NCBI GenBank assembly: GCA_030549495.1
Contig: JAUIRK010000960.1
Location: 1-64,000 of the forward strand
Direction: 5' to 3'
DNA from: Nectonema munidae
Taxonomy: Eukaryota; Nematomorpha; Nectonematoida; Nectonematidae
DNA: 64,000 nt
The notes under the pieces were generated by a model, which saw only the letters and a list, made by a program, of their open reading frames with translations, was not told the origin of the DNA and ran no database searches. Position 1 is the first letter of the stretch; the number at the start of each line of letters is the position of its first letter. A program made the position numbers and the translations under genes. Below, piece by piece: positions 38,301 to 53,300 of the stretch.

Positions 38301-41300
38301 TAGAGAATACAACCACGGTGGTGTCGGAAAATATTTGGCGACTCCAAATCCACCTATTTGGAATTTTTGAGACTGCAACTACATTTATGTATAATTTTTT
38401 TAACATTAATGACTCTCCACCTAAATATAATTTTGCGAATTTGGCTTAAAAATCGTATGCAACATTTTTCTGCTTCAAATATTATAAACCTCCAAAAAGT
38501 GTGATGACATAAGATATTTCAAGGTTGTTTGTGATTGTCAATTTTAGATAGTCATTGAAAGATTTTTTGAATTTTAAACATTTCTGCTTAGTGTTGCAAG
38601 CAAAATATTTCATCTATTTTCTTCAACAGTAATTTATTAAAATGTTCTATTGATTTGTATTTGTAGTTTAGTGTCTCTCTTGCATTGTCTTCAAAGGGAT
38701 TTTCAAATTATTGTCTATAACCCTTTTAACCAAGACAAAACTATACGATTCATAAAACCAAATTTTTTTTCTAATGGTATTTGGTTTAAAAAAATTCGGA
38801 AAAACTGAGTTTGCTCCTTTACGAACAAATTTTAACGTAAAATAAAAAAATTCATTCTTTAAATTTATTGAATTTTTCAGCCTTTTTCTATGAGTTGCAA
38901 AAATACAAGGTTTGGACTAAAATGATAAACATTTTTGCACACTAAAGAGAGTGTCTATGAATTTATTTTTTAACCTAACAACTATAAATGTAACTATTTT
39001 TAAAAGAAGAGTCGAAGTGCAATAATAATTTTTACAACTTCACCAACTCCGACTACACCACGTTTTTTTAATTTTCTAAAATTTTCGTCTTTCCTGTACA
39101 AAAAACGAAAACTATTTTTTTAGTATTTTGATCAATGCATTCTACCTAGCACGTGTTTAGCTACACGATAATATTAATTTGGCCTCATTTATTGAAGTCC
39201 CATGACCCTCCTTTGATAGTTAAATACCTTTCAAAAAAAAATTTAACCTTGAAAAATCTTATTGTTAAACTTTTTCAACTCACTATTGTTGATATATCTA
39301 TTTTAGAACTTACCATAATATTGGTATCATTTACGTCATAACTTTATTTAATTTAATCATCTTATAGTTTCTAATGTTGTCTTAGATGTACAAAGTGTTT
39401 TATCGGTTCCTCAGTGCTTCGTATGGCTACACCACTTGATGGACCCTAATATAATTTTAGATTGATAGTTACGGCGCTTATGCTTCCCCACTTACTCACA
39501 CTGTACCAATTATAGATATATACTTACGTATTCAAATATATAATTTTACCTATATATAATCAATTTATATAAAGGTAAGGGTAAGTAAAGGTACATGGGG
39601 TGTTTTCATCGAGAAGACACAATTGAGCCCCCTGTATCGAACTATGAGGAAAGTAAGCTTGATGCGGGATCGAACCGAAGAACTTGAGTTATTGAAACCC
39701 AGTATCTAACCAACCTTACTCAAGCATATTTTTAAATTTTTTAACCGGTTAACCATCAAAATAATCCAACATTTTGTATTAAAGCGTTTAAAAAGGTAGA
39801 CCATTTTTATTTATTTATTTATGTGATTGATTATATAACTATCTTAGGTGTTAGGACATATATTAATACATTCTTAAAATTGTCAAACTTATACTAGAGG
39901 AAAAATCTTGAAATCAACATGTTAGGTTTTGAATGGAAACTCAACTTAAAGAAAAATTGTTTTTAGTTAGAACAAGTATATAAATAAAATTCCATAAATA
40001 TATTCTTATTCAAGCTACTAATATTAAGTTGCAATACATTTTTTTGCAATTAAAGTAGAAACAAAGTGATTAAAAAAAGACTTACTGAACACTATCACTC
40101 TTGAATACGCGAGAACTTTCTTGTTTTCTTTTAGCTTCTTCCAACTTGGAGGAGTATGTTTGAAATTGACGCATTTTAAGTTCATTTTCATATCTAACTG
40201 TCTTCAGTTTTTGAGTTAACTGCTCAACCGAAGATTTGTAGCTCTTAAGGTCTGAATGAACTATGCCTGCATCTGAACTAACGGTACCATTTTCTAGAAT
40301 ATATTTTACGAAGCTCTGTATATATGGAATTTTGACAACCTTCAGCAATAGTTTTTCAAGCGAGAATTTGAATTTAATTATCTTCAAATTATTATTGGTT
40401 ATTTCAACAAGACAATTGAGTCTATAAAACATTTTAACTGGATATAAAAAATTAAAAAGGAAAGATTGTTGCAAGGCCTTTTTATATGTAAAATTTGATC
40501 AAAAATTTCAGAGTAAATTGAAAAGTTATATCCTTATTTTTGAAAATTCTATAATTTTGGACTAATATAAAATAAAGCGAGTAAAGTAAGATAAAATATT
40601 CATAATTCATATTTTCGTTTTCATTATATTTGAGAATGTGAGTTTTGGAACATGGATCATCGAAATAGGAAAGTAGAGTAAATTGATAGTAATCAAGAAT
40701 ATCGTCGGATAAATATGTAACTTGGAATCAATATTGTAATGGAATTCAAAAATCTTTTGAGTACTAAAATTCATTTATTATTATGAACTACCTTGATAAT
40801 AATAAATACATAGTTATTCTTTTAATGACAGTTCAAGTTTAGCATCTTTTGAAACAAGTTCAGGTAATAAGATTGTGAGAAATGAATTAGAATTGGAAAA
40901 TAAGAATTTTAGTACCTTATCGCCTGACGGTTAATAAGAAATAAGAAAAGATTAAACTCACGCATAAAATGAGAAGTGCCACCATTGGATAAGACTTGTT
41001 TTAATTCTTCTTTTTTAGCTTTCATATTTTCTAATTCGGTCCTTAAAACCTACAAAAAAATGGTTTTAAATGCTAGTAAACAAATTTATAGAACAAAAAA
41101 GTCGAATGGTTTTTTTTTTAAAAAAGAGGGTTTAAAAATTTTTTAAAAAAAATTTTTAAAAAATTTTTTTTTTTTTTTTTCAAAAAAAAAAAAAGGGGGG
41201 GAAAAAAAAAAAAAAAAAAAAAAAAGTGACATAATTGTGTAAAAATCGTGTTTTATTAGTGTAAACTCAAAGTCTGAGTGAAAATGTTTGCATGTGAGAC

Positions 41301-44300
41301 TACCACACTTTTATTTTTTTATATTCTTTTTAACTGGTTAACCATCAGAATTATATCCAACAATTTGGATTAAAGCGTTTAAAAAAGTAGACCATAACTC
41401 AGGTTTAAATATAAAATTATCATAGATAAAGAAAATATTTTAATTCTTATATTTCAAAAAATTAATTTTATTTTCATTATTTATGTAAAAACTAGATTTT
41501 TAGCATTAGTTTTCTCGATATCAAAGACCGCAAAAAAATTAATCTTCACTCCTGTTGTAAGGTATTATTTTATGAAGTAAAAGTTGCCTAATAAAAATCC
41601 AGAAAGTTTAAAACTGTTTTTTTTATCACAATTTTTTGTGATTACACAGCCCTAAAAGATGATCTCTTAGATCTCTTTGTTGTATTCACTTATGATCTAA
41701 GAAAATTTGCAAAAAAATATAACCGATTAAAAATGGTTAAAGTGTGATTACTTGGTATTTCGTTCGTGGTACGTCTCGATTAACTCGATGCTCTACTGTA
41801 TCATATATATATATATATATGCAGTTTATAAGGATGTGTTAGGAAGCACAATATATTATTTTTTAAAATTGCATTCACAGGGTGTCTACCAAATTTCAAA
41901 AATGAAATTCAAGAGGTTTTTAAGAGGTTTTCAATTGTAATATGAAAATTTTCAAGGTTTACAATATTATTTCATTTATATCGATTATATGAAGTTATGA
42001 GTTAAAACTTTTTATTTTATGAAAAAGAGAGCATATATTTATAAGTAAGCGTTTTAACTTTGTGAAAGATTGCTTTTTATTAGTTTCGCTTCTTGAACAA
42101 TTTTTGTAATTTCATCTGTACCATATCTTAAAATTTACTTTCTTTTTTCTTCAAGCTCTTTCAAATCCATCTCCATTTTCTCTTCATTTCTTTTCTAAAC
42201 TTTTCGGCGTTTACTTCGTTTTGCTTTTTATTTAATGCATCTTTGTACAAAGCTTTCGCATTACCAACACTTAATATCAATTTTTTCTATCTATTATTGT
42301 ATTTTAAATACCCTCAACTGCTTGAAGATGATCATAGACTCTTCTTAGTCCTACCAAAGTTATTTATCAGTTTTTTTCTAACATCAGTTCTTTGATATCA
42401 GTAAAATTTAAGAGGTTTTCAAGGTTTTACAGGTTTTCAAGAGGTGTTCTTTGAATTCAAGAGGTTTTTAAGGTTTTCAATGTTGGTAGAGACCCTGAAT
42501 TCATCCTTTTAAAGCCTCAGGATACTTAGGAACATGAAAGACAGAACATTTTTAGTGATTTATAAATTGTTTAGCCGGGTAAATACGAAATATTAAATAA
42601 AAAAAGCATAAATTTATATTCAGTACAAAAACACAAAAAGTAGGTTATTAAAAAAATACTTCAATCTGTAAAAGAAGATTGGTCGTTATACTGAGTTTTT
42701 TAACATTTTGACTTTTGATTTCTTCATTTTCCACCCTTAGCTTATCCAATGAGAATTTAGTGTCACTCAGATTCTCCTGCAAATGTTGCATCTTTGCATC
42801 CTGCAAAAAATATTCAACTCCCAATTAAAAATGCTCCATATTTCCATCCTAATATCAAAAAAGGAAGCAAAGAAAGGGAGAATATTGTGTAAGAAATCAA
42901 TTCGATTGACTACTACAGCGTTTCTCAACATGGTTCCCTGGAATCCTAGGATTCCGCTAAAAGTTTCCAAGAGTTTCCTAAAAAAAATAATGTGATTATG
43001 AGTTTTTTATTTATTCACTCCATTGGAATATTTATACAATTTTATTTACTCTTTGAAAATCCCTTTTGATCATTTCATGGTACGTACATTTTCTTTTTTT
43101 ATCATTAATTGTCTTGGTAGAAGTAAAAAAACATTATTAAATGTTAAACTTTAGTAAATGCTTATAACTAGTTATTATAAATAATAATAAAAATCAATGC
43201 ATAGGTAAATTAAAGAAATCTTTTTGATACTTTTAAGGAGATTTTTTTATCAAATCAAAATATTTCAGTAGTATAACGAACCACCTTCTTCAGTTTCTTA
43301 GCAAGAAGTGAAAGACTCTGTGATAGAAAGAAATGACGTTAGAAGAGGATAAAACAGATATTACCAGTTAGTTAAAACTAGTTACATCTGTTTTTAGTTT
43401 TAATACAAAATGTTCGAAAATACTCTCTATATTTTTCAAGATCAACTAAAAAAAGGTAAACATATTAAATTATAAAAATATCAAAAATTTGTACCTAAAA
43501 TCTTGAAAATGTATGCTTCGTATACTAATTGATATGATTGACGTGATAAAAAGTACGATATATCATATTTATTGATGTACAGTGTACACATTTATGGCGA
43601 AAAGACTATGGTCCTTCTAAATCTGTGTTTTTCAAACTGTGGGTCCGACCCTCCAGTGGATCGCGTGAAAAATAAAATGGGTCGTGACAAAAAAGAAAGG
43701 ACATATAAATAGTTGATGCTAAATAAATGAACCTAGTGATCAGAGTTTGTCTTATTACACCTAGGAATTATGGGTACCGATGCAAATTGTGGTTCTTGCT
43801 ATGGGTCGCAGTAAAAAAAGTTTGAAAAAGGCTGCTTTAAATGATATTTAATATTTTATCAAAAAAAGTAAGTAAATATATCGCTGTGCCTATATTATGC
43901 TGCATTTGAGTATAAAACCGTGTGGCTCTTAACAAAATATCAAAAGTGAATAAGACTTATTATATGTTCCTGTTATAGAGTAATGAACACACAGCATACT
44001 ACTTATTAATTGCTGGCTCATTTAAAATGAATATTCTATTGCACAAAGTTAGAGCAATTAAAAATTACTAAACAAAAAGCAATCCTTATTTTTTTCTATA
44101 TAAAATATAGAACTTGTGGAGTGACGACAAAACTATGACGAAAAAAAACTCCGAAGGAATCAACAAAATTTTTAACAAATATGAATTTGGTGCTCAAAAT
44201 GGAACATTAAATTTGGGTATGAAATAAGCAGGAATCAAGTAAATAGCTTATTGGGAACAAAGTTTCTCCAGTTGAATCTATTCAGCTAGAAGCTAGTATC

Positions 44301-47300
44301 TGCCCCTCGTATCTTAAAGTGCAGCTGTCACTTATCTCATCTTAACCTCCTCTCCTCTTTATTTCATTTTCTGCTAGCGTTTGCTTGATAAAACGGATTG
44401 TTAATGCAAATTTACTTATTTAACCCATTTAAGACCAAGCAAAGCAGACGATATCTAAAAAAACGCAGACGATTTATATTCAAAGTCATTGAAAAAAGCA
44501 GACGAAGATGAAATTACTTATATTCCAAAATAGGAACATTGGTCCTAAATGGGTTAAAACGTTGTAACAATAAAAATTTTTATAATACAAATCTGTAATT
44601 TTTTGTTTTAGAGTATCATACTATGTCTTTTATCAAATTAAATTAAATCGTTCTATTTGAAAAAAATGTGTATAAAAACAAAGACAATTGAAATACTCAC
44701 ACAGTGTACTTCCCATCAACGTAAAGTGTAGCATAGTTTTAATAAGGTATGCTTAAAACTATAGTGCAAGACAAATCATATTAGAAATTAAGTCGAAGTC
44801 AGAATGACAAAATTAGCAGGAGTCAGAATCGAGGTATATTTTTGTTCCAATTCTGAAACTATCCTGCTCTGCATGAAGATTTTTAAGATGACAATACTTG
44901 TATTAAGATCCCACTCAAAATTTTTTTGCAATATGGCTGATGTTATGAAAGGGAGAATAAACAATACGAATTAACTTGTTTGCATGACTTCTGATATTTT
45001 TACTTTTTAATGCTAGCATAAATTTCTCATCACAACAAATCAATAATATTAAAATGAAGGAATGGGCAATTACTTCGCATCCTCAGATTCAGCAAGGCTA
45101 TCCTAACAAACATATACTATTTTGTAGGATACATTTTATAAAGTGGTTACGCATTATAATATTGTTGAAATGACTTACCAAATTTTGAATTTGATAATTA
45201 ACATCTTGGCAATCTGATTTAATACTCAGGATAGCTTCTTCTTCTTTGTTTTTGGTGTTTTGCATTTCACGAATCTTTTCACTTATCAGCTCTTCTTTTC
45301 TCTTTCTCTCTAATTCTTTTAGTGCGAGCTAAATTGATAAATAATAATTTAGCGAGCTTAAATATGAGTAAATAATAAGATTGTAGGATAACCTCAATAT
45401 TTTCTAAAATTAGACCTAAAAATGAATTATTGTTTCAAAATCGAGATAGAGACTCAAAATAAAAGTGTTAATTATATAGAAGTCTTCGCTATAAAGAAAT
45501 TACCTTAGTTTTTAAGAATAAATTGAGACTTTGAAAATATATTCACTGTTAGAAGATGCGCAATAATGGATGATTTAGTGGATATCGAAATAAAAGAACA
45601 CGAGAACAAAAACATGGTTCAAACTTGTATTAGCATACATTGACTTCATAGGATTACATACACAAAATTAGAGATGTGGAGATGGATAAATAACCAAAAC
45701 TAGAACTGGAAAATGGTATTAAAACCATTTTCATGATGAATTTATGTTATCTGGTGATCTAGTTGTTTTGAAACTCAACTATATTATTTGCTTTATCTTT
45801 ACTAACTCTTAGAAAATTATTTGTTCCATTTAACTTTTGTGAGTAAATAAATTACATCAGAAAAAAATACAAATATTTTGCAAAAAATGCCTTAGGATGG
45901 ATGAAGCGATATTAATGAGGAATATTTTTAATTATAAATTTTTTTCTTTTACCATATAAAATGCTCTTTCAACAACATTTCGCAAATATGAGCAAAATAA
46001 AAAGATAAAAGTAAACTTCTTTCTGTTCTTTAAGCTTAGCACGTTCTTCTAGTTGTTTTCGCTCAACCTCTTTCTGCTTTTCGAGCTTTCTTTCATACTC
46101 TTCTTGTTTCTTTCTTTCTTGCTCAAGTCTTTAAAAACAATTTTAAAAATTGAAAATAAATAAAATCCTTAATAAAAAAGAATAAACAAAATATTTAATA
46201 ATAATTAAAGGTCTTGAAAGTTCTGCATATTTGTAAAAGTTATCACTATCGAAACTCTTTTCTTTTTGTGTAAAAGTGTAAACCTTTTCATCCAACTTAA
46301 CCCTCTGAGGACGAGAGTGACATCTTTGTACCAAAAAATGAAAATCGTGTGCTTTTAATATGTGAAATTCCATTAGAAAAGAAAGCAGGCGATACGTCTT
46401 GAAATTTATATTCCCCGAAGGGTGAAAGCGCTGGTTCGAACATTTCTTTATACATCGAGCTTATTTATGGTTAAATTATTTGTATCTAGGGGAAGGTAAA
46501 AGTACAAAGGGGAAGGAATATTTTGTTTAACTGAGACCCAGAGTAAACAAAAAGTGAATCTTTAAACTATTTATTGAATAAACTAAAAAAGGCAAAAAAA
46601 ATACAGTGACTATATTACATCTAGTTTCCAAGTTAGTTTTATCCAATAATAATCTATAGAGTTATGATGTCTGTCTCCCTTAATTTTATATTACCTGTTC
46701 AAAATAAAAAACATTTTAACTAGTTTTCAAATACACTATATTTCTGTGTATAAGGCGACCTTTTAGCCCCCCAAAATTGAAGGTCGGCTTATATAACAAT
46801 AACAAAAAGCTTCATGGTTAGCTTAAGTATAAAAAAATATTTAAAGAATTTTATCTGTTTAGTAGGAGAGTTAGGAACAGACTGAATTAGAGAGAAAAAG
46901 AAGTGAAAGTATATGAGTATGTAAACTATAGAGATTTATGTTAATACTACCTTATATATTATTTCATATTGTAAGTAGAACATTTGTAATAACATACCGG
47001 TAGTCTTTAATTAATGCCCGGTGTTTTATATATGGTAACTTTTACAATGCTGCTTAGGCTAGCCGATAAATTAGGCCAGTTTCGTATTTCAACTTTTACA
47101 CTGCTGCTTAGGTTAGCCGATAATTTAGACGAGTTCTGTATTTTAGAGGTCCACTTATACCTCAGATGTTAAAATCACAAAAAATTACTCTCATTTTGGG
47201 GGTCTACTTATACACCGAAATATACGGTACATAATAGTATAACTTAATTGTGCTCATATGAATTTTAATTTAGGTTATTACATCGGTGGAAAGGTGTCCT

Positions 47301-50300
47301 TTTGCTTGATGCCACCAATATTATAACCTTTTTAAGACTATGGATACATATTCATAATGTGCTTTTTTGATGGGTGCAGTAAACGGAATAGTTGGTTGAG
47401 ATTAACTAACTCTGCTCGAAACCATATGAATTTTCAGCAAAAAGCATCACATAGACTCTATAATACTGTTTCACAAATTCATGAACACCTCATTTTCATT
47501 TAAACATGAAAAAATATAAAACACACATCTGACTATTTGAATGAACAATTTGTGAAGATTGTGGATGATATTTTGACAATATTATTGTATTTATTTAATA
47601 AGTTCACTCATAGATCTCTTCAATCAAGAACATTTAAAGGTTTTTGGTTATTAATTGAAAAATTTACCCTCCTAAAAAACCACTAAACAAAGAAGGACGA
47701 TAGAAAGCAAAAAAAATAATAAAGAGGCACCACTTTTCAAAATTCTGCTCTAAAGCAGTTTATCAGATACTCTTTTTTCTTCTTTACCAACATCTGAAAA
47801 AGGTTCTCTTGTTTACATATGTGAATTTTAAAGAAGAATTAGACAAGTTTGATCTTTTGGTAAGGATTCCAAAAAAATAAATAAATTTCAACAAACTCTA
47901 TATTAAGAACTAACACTCAATTAGAATAAAATAAAAAAGTATTTTTCGGAAAATGATAAAATTAAAATTTGCAATATTTCGGTCCCAAAGATCTTTAACA
48001 AGCGTATTTATTGTATGAGCGGTTAAAAGTAGGATCTACATTCAATACTTCGCTCAAGATAGGATAAATCACATTATAGTCAGAAAAAGAATTTTTCTAA
48101 TAAAAATCTGATTGTGCAAATTTATATTATCTCATTTTACTCATATTCTGGATCAAGTAAAGATGAGCACTCCCAAAAATGACTAGTAAAGAAAAGCACC
48201 CCCGATTTTTGACTAGTAAAGAAAAGCACCCCCGATTTTCAACCAATAGTGGCTTAATAATTTCTTCATACAGAAAACGATCCATGTTGTTAGTTGTTTT
48301 TTTAACAATTAAAAAAATTTTTATCGTCTGCGGAAAGATATGAAAAAATATTAGGAAACAGCAGACGATTTTATTAAAAGATTGTTAAATCCTAATAAAA
48401 AAACATAAAAAAAAGCGTGGAGAAAAGTTTTGTCTTTTTTTTATAATGAATTTTCGTTCTTATTTTGAAAAATTTTGCAATATATTTGCAGGCAATTCTG
48501 TTTTTCATAAATAAGCAAATAAGGATAAGCACCCCCGTAAGCAAGTAAAGATAAGCACCCCCGTAGGAACAGGGAGTGCTGATCTTTACTTGATCCCATA
48601 TTCTTATTTGCATAATGTTACTTCAGCATCCAGCTAGAATATATAAAATTAAAAGTTTAAGAACATCAAACCTTAATCTCTGTCGTCTTTCCTCTTCTTC
48701 GCGTTCCTTTCTTTCGCGTGCTTCTCTTTCTTCACGCTCCTGTTCAAGTAGAGCTAAACGCTTCTGCTCAAGAATGGCTTGGCCTCTATCAAAATTCTGC
48801 TTTCTTTTATCTTCAAAGCTTACTTAAATGCGACAAATCAGTAGGCAACATTATTTAAATATATATATATAATATATATATATTTCTTAGACACTCAACA
48901 CCACTGCAAATATTTATATGCTAATTCATTCATTCAGGTGTTCTTTATATATGATTTTCTAACAATTCTTTAAGAGTTGGATTTAATACTTGTAAGACAT
49001 CATACTATTTAAAGAGGGACCAACACATCATATGCTATGCTGTATATCTGCCAAACCCGTCAATAAGGTGAAAGGGGACTGAACCCCCATCTCCTGCTGG
49101 AACTGCCTAAACGTAAACACTTCCTTATAGCTAAGCCTCTATTAGAATCGGTTTTGTCAGTCCCCTGTAATTAGGGTCTGATGATAGAGCTGATATCTAT
49201 CATTCACTTAATGGAGTAAGTAAAAGAGTTACAGTTAGAGGATTAAAAATATTGAATAAGTCATTATATCTAAAAATTCATTTTGAAATATGTTTTATAC
49301 CGCTTTTCAATAAAAACTACCCTAATCCGGTTATGCCCATCACAATCATATGATTTTGAAAATTCATATAATTGAAATAAAAAAGTATATCGTCTATGTT
49401 TCTTTAAAGAAACATCAAGCTTAAATTAGGATTAAAAACAACTTTTCGTGTAAGTTTATTTTAGAATGTTGTGCTCCATTCAAGGGAAGAATAGTCTTAT
49501 ATAACTGAACAGATATCAATTTAACAATCAAGAATAGAACCAGGGCAGTAGTAGTTGAGATCAAAGTGGATGAATATTTAAAATAATTTTTCAAGTTCTC
49601 ATTTAAAGGATAACAAATTAACATGTTTTTCAAAATAAATAATTTTTATTATTTGAAATACTTTATATGTCAACTAAAAATGTAGATTGATCAGCTCTTG
49701 AAAAAGAAAAAATAAATTATTTCCAAAAGGTATTGCAAAAAAGTCCACTTTAATGTCCAAATTTATTACTTTCGTTTTCATTATAATTCCAAAAATATAC
49801 TAGCTAACACAAGCAGAAAAGATTAAAATTATTGGTTTTCAAGAGAAATAGAGTAGTTGTTTGTAGCAAATATGTATTTACTGGCGCTGCTGGATAGAAG
49901 ATTGGGAAATTCTATAGTTGAGTGATTTAACTTAATTAAATGTAATGTAAAGACGTTATTCAAATGCAGCGAATTTAGTTTTTCGTGAAAATTGTTGCGC
50001 GATGCAAGTACAAAAGAAATGCAGAATATAGATATGCTACGGCAAAGAATCTTATGAACAACGCAAATATTGAGATTAAATACAAAATTTAAACACAAAA
50101 TGTATATTGCAAGGAAACAGAAGCGTGCTTAATGTAAATGCATGCGAATAACAAGATGGAAGAAGTTATCATCGAAATAAAGTCAAGCGAGAATGATTAA
50201 CACTAGAATGCCACCTATAGTACAAACGTATATTTCAAATGACAAAGTAGTGAAGTAGAATGAAAAACATTACTGTTGTTTTTGATGGCGGAAAATATTT

Positions 50301-53300
50301 TAACACATTCTATAAATTTTAATTATAAAATCAGATGAACTAAAAAAGTAATTGTTAAAAAGCAAATGCTTGATTAATGAGAAAAACAGTTAAATAATCT
50401 AGATCGGTGAATCGCAACATGGGCCAGTGGCGGATTCAGAGGGGGTGGTCTTTCGTTGCCAATTTCTCAGCATAACAGCTTCAATCAGAATTAGTTTCAT
50501 TTCGTGAAAGAAGAGTTGTTTTCAGATCCGTAACATGATATGATTAAATGTTGCTTGTGATAATAGGAGTAATACTTTAAGGGGGCGTGGGTAAGGTTGG
50601 TTAGATACTGGGTTTCGATAATTCAAGGTCTTGGGTTCGATCCCATGTCAAGCCTACTTTCTTCATAGTTCAATACAAGCGGTGCAATTGTGGCTTCTCA
50701 ATGAAAACACCCCACGGTATCTTTACCTTTACCTCAATACTCTGGCATTTATTTGACTGTATATATATATATAGAAATTTCAGAAAAAAAAATTCAAAAA
50801 AAAAAAATTGTTATAAAATCGCCCTGGGATAAATTATCCTATAGATCCACCCCAGACATGGGCGCTAGCGATTTGGATAGGCGGGTAAGTATACTGTTTT
50901 TTTTGATAAATATTGGATAAATTTATATAATCATTTTCAAAATTATGAATATGTTTTATATAATATCTTATATATATTTTTTAGTGTTTCTTATATATTA
51001 AATTTCTAGAAAAAATGACAAATTCATTGAATTAAAATCTTATAAAGAGGCTTAATGAAAATATAAAAGAAAGTTAATTATAAATTTTGGATATTAAAAA
51101 AAATAAAAACTGTATGTTCTCTTGCATTGATCATAATCATCATCATTATCATTATCAACATCATCATCATCATTCATCACTAACGGGGCACTCTATGAAA
51201 AATCTGTTTCGGCTATTGAAGTCTAAACAGTTTCACTTTGTGTGTCCAAACTCACTTTGAGAATTTATAAAGCTCTTGCGATGACGTTTGAATAACTAAC
51301 TCTGTGGTCAACTAGATGTCAAAATTTAGTTTTGCTGAACATTTTATACGTTAGTGCTGATGAGCGAATACAAGATAACTTACAATTTCCACTTATAACT
51401 ATACCTTGTATGCACAATTATAATAAGTATATCAAAAAAGTTAAAATTCTCTGCGCCATATTCGAAAATGACTGAGATACTTTTTTTTCTCACACATTGT
51501 ATGGTGGTAGAATGGATTTCGTACTCTGAATAAATATTTAAGTAATCAAGAATTCCATATAGATTATTAATATATGCGAAAGTAGAGATATTAGAATTAA
51601 TTTTAGTAATATCAAAACGAACATTAAAATTTGGAAGATAAACATCAAACTTACGAATCAAATAGAAGGAAGAATGATAAATTTTGAGTAAAAATACTCA
51701 ATTGTGCAAATATATTTCACATAATAAACATCTTATATCAATTATTAAATTTTTTTATGCCTTTTCTTTATTGTGAACATTTTATTCACTAAAATTTGAT
51801 TTTATGAGTAAAGGGCATTTCTTTAAAATAATGTCCTCAAAGAGGCGTTAAGTAGGAAAAAAAACTCATCGAAATGACCACTTTGTTATTCAAGGCATAA
51901 CATGTTGTTTCTGTGAAAATGCATGCTATCATGAAGAAGGAATTTATTGTGCATAGACTATAAATGAAGACAATAAAAGTTTAAAAGCAATTCATCGATT
52001 TGCCTTCTCTAAAACTAATTAACACAAACTTTAAGTGATCATTTTGAACAATTTGTCTTTCTAGTTTTAACGATAAAATGAGTGAAGCGATGAAAAATAG
52101 AAAGAATAGAGATGATAAACGCTCCCAAACGCAACAAATCTTCAACTCAACTTCCCTCAAAAGTAATGCTTCTCATACAAAACATTTGTATTTATATTTT
52201 TAATGAAAAATTTGCTTTAAAACACATCACTTCAACAACTATACTCAACGGAAAAAGAAAAATACTTTTTTACTAGATCCTTTACCTATAAACATTCTCA
52301 AAGACTGCCCTTCAAAGACCTCGTGTAATTGATATCAATAATATTTAGGCATATACATAGATCATTTTTTTTGGTGACGTGGTTGTATTTGGGTTAACAC
52401 ACTCAATCTTTCCTTCCATTCTTAACCCATTAAGTACCATAGAAATCAGACGATATCTTTCTTTGAAAATTTTTTTTCAAAGTCATTGAAAAAAGGAGAC
52501 GAAGATGAAATTACATATGTTTCTAAATGGGAGCATTGGGACTTAATGGGTTAAACACAATTTTATTATACCTAAACACAAAAAAGGCTCAAAACACTTA
52601 ATTAGAAACTATCGCCCTATAGCCCATGAAACTGCATTTTCCAAAATATTAGAGACGACTCTTTTTAATCAATTTTCTGACTTTGACACTTCCTATTCAT
52701 TATTACATATAAACCAATACAGCTATAAAAAATTTTGCTCATCTACCTGTTGCATCAAAGTCACAATGCAATCAGTTTTTTTCAATTACAATTACCTCTT
52801 TGGATTTATCAAAATTTTTGACAAAGTTAATCATCCACTCCTCATAAAAGAAAACTTTAGCAAATCAACCTTCGTCACAACAGTGTACAACTTTTAAACT
52901 CTTTTATCTCAAAACGGACTTATCAGATCTTAGTCAACAAAATTTTATCACCTATTATTACTTGGGAATCGGGCTTGCCTCAAGGTGAGTCGGGCTTGCC
53001 CACTTCTTTTCAATTTCTACATGAACCATCTCATAATTATAGATGATAAGTGTAATAAAGTCTTCCTTTTTGCTGATGAAATCTTATGTATATCTTATCA
53101 TAAATGTTACGAAAAACTTAAAGAAATAAACGCAAAAAACACAAATAAAATCAACGAGTGGTGCAACTTCAATTATATGAAACTCTAAAATCTATTTTTC
53201 CTGATTCGAATTTAAATTTTAGCTTCCTTGGTTTTGAACTTTCCTCTTCACTAAAAGTTCAGGACTTCTTCTCTAAACTGATCCATAAATCTAAGTTCCA

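Noticed and set aside
42120-42280. Lys/Glu-rich minus-strand helix that resembles an intersectin coiled-coil exon
   Set aside because: It lies inside a repeat with its own inverted ends (41879-42496), is broken by a stop, and neighbouring exons join in phase without it.
47250-47900. Broken plus-strand frames reminiscent of a P-element transposase ([14 protein letters not shown])
   Set aside because: Only a few residues fit and the order of the other blocks could not be followed; too weak to call.
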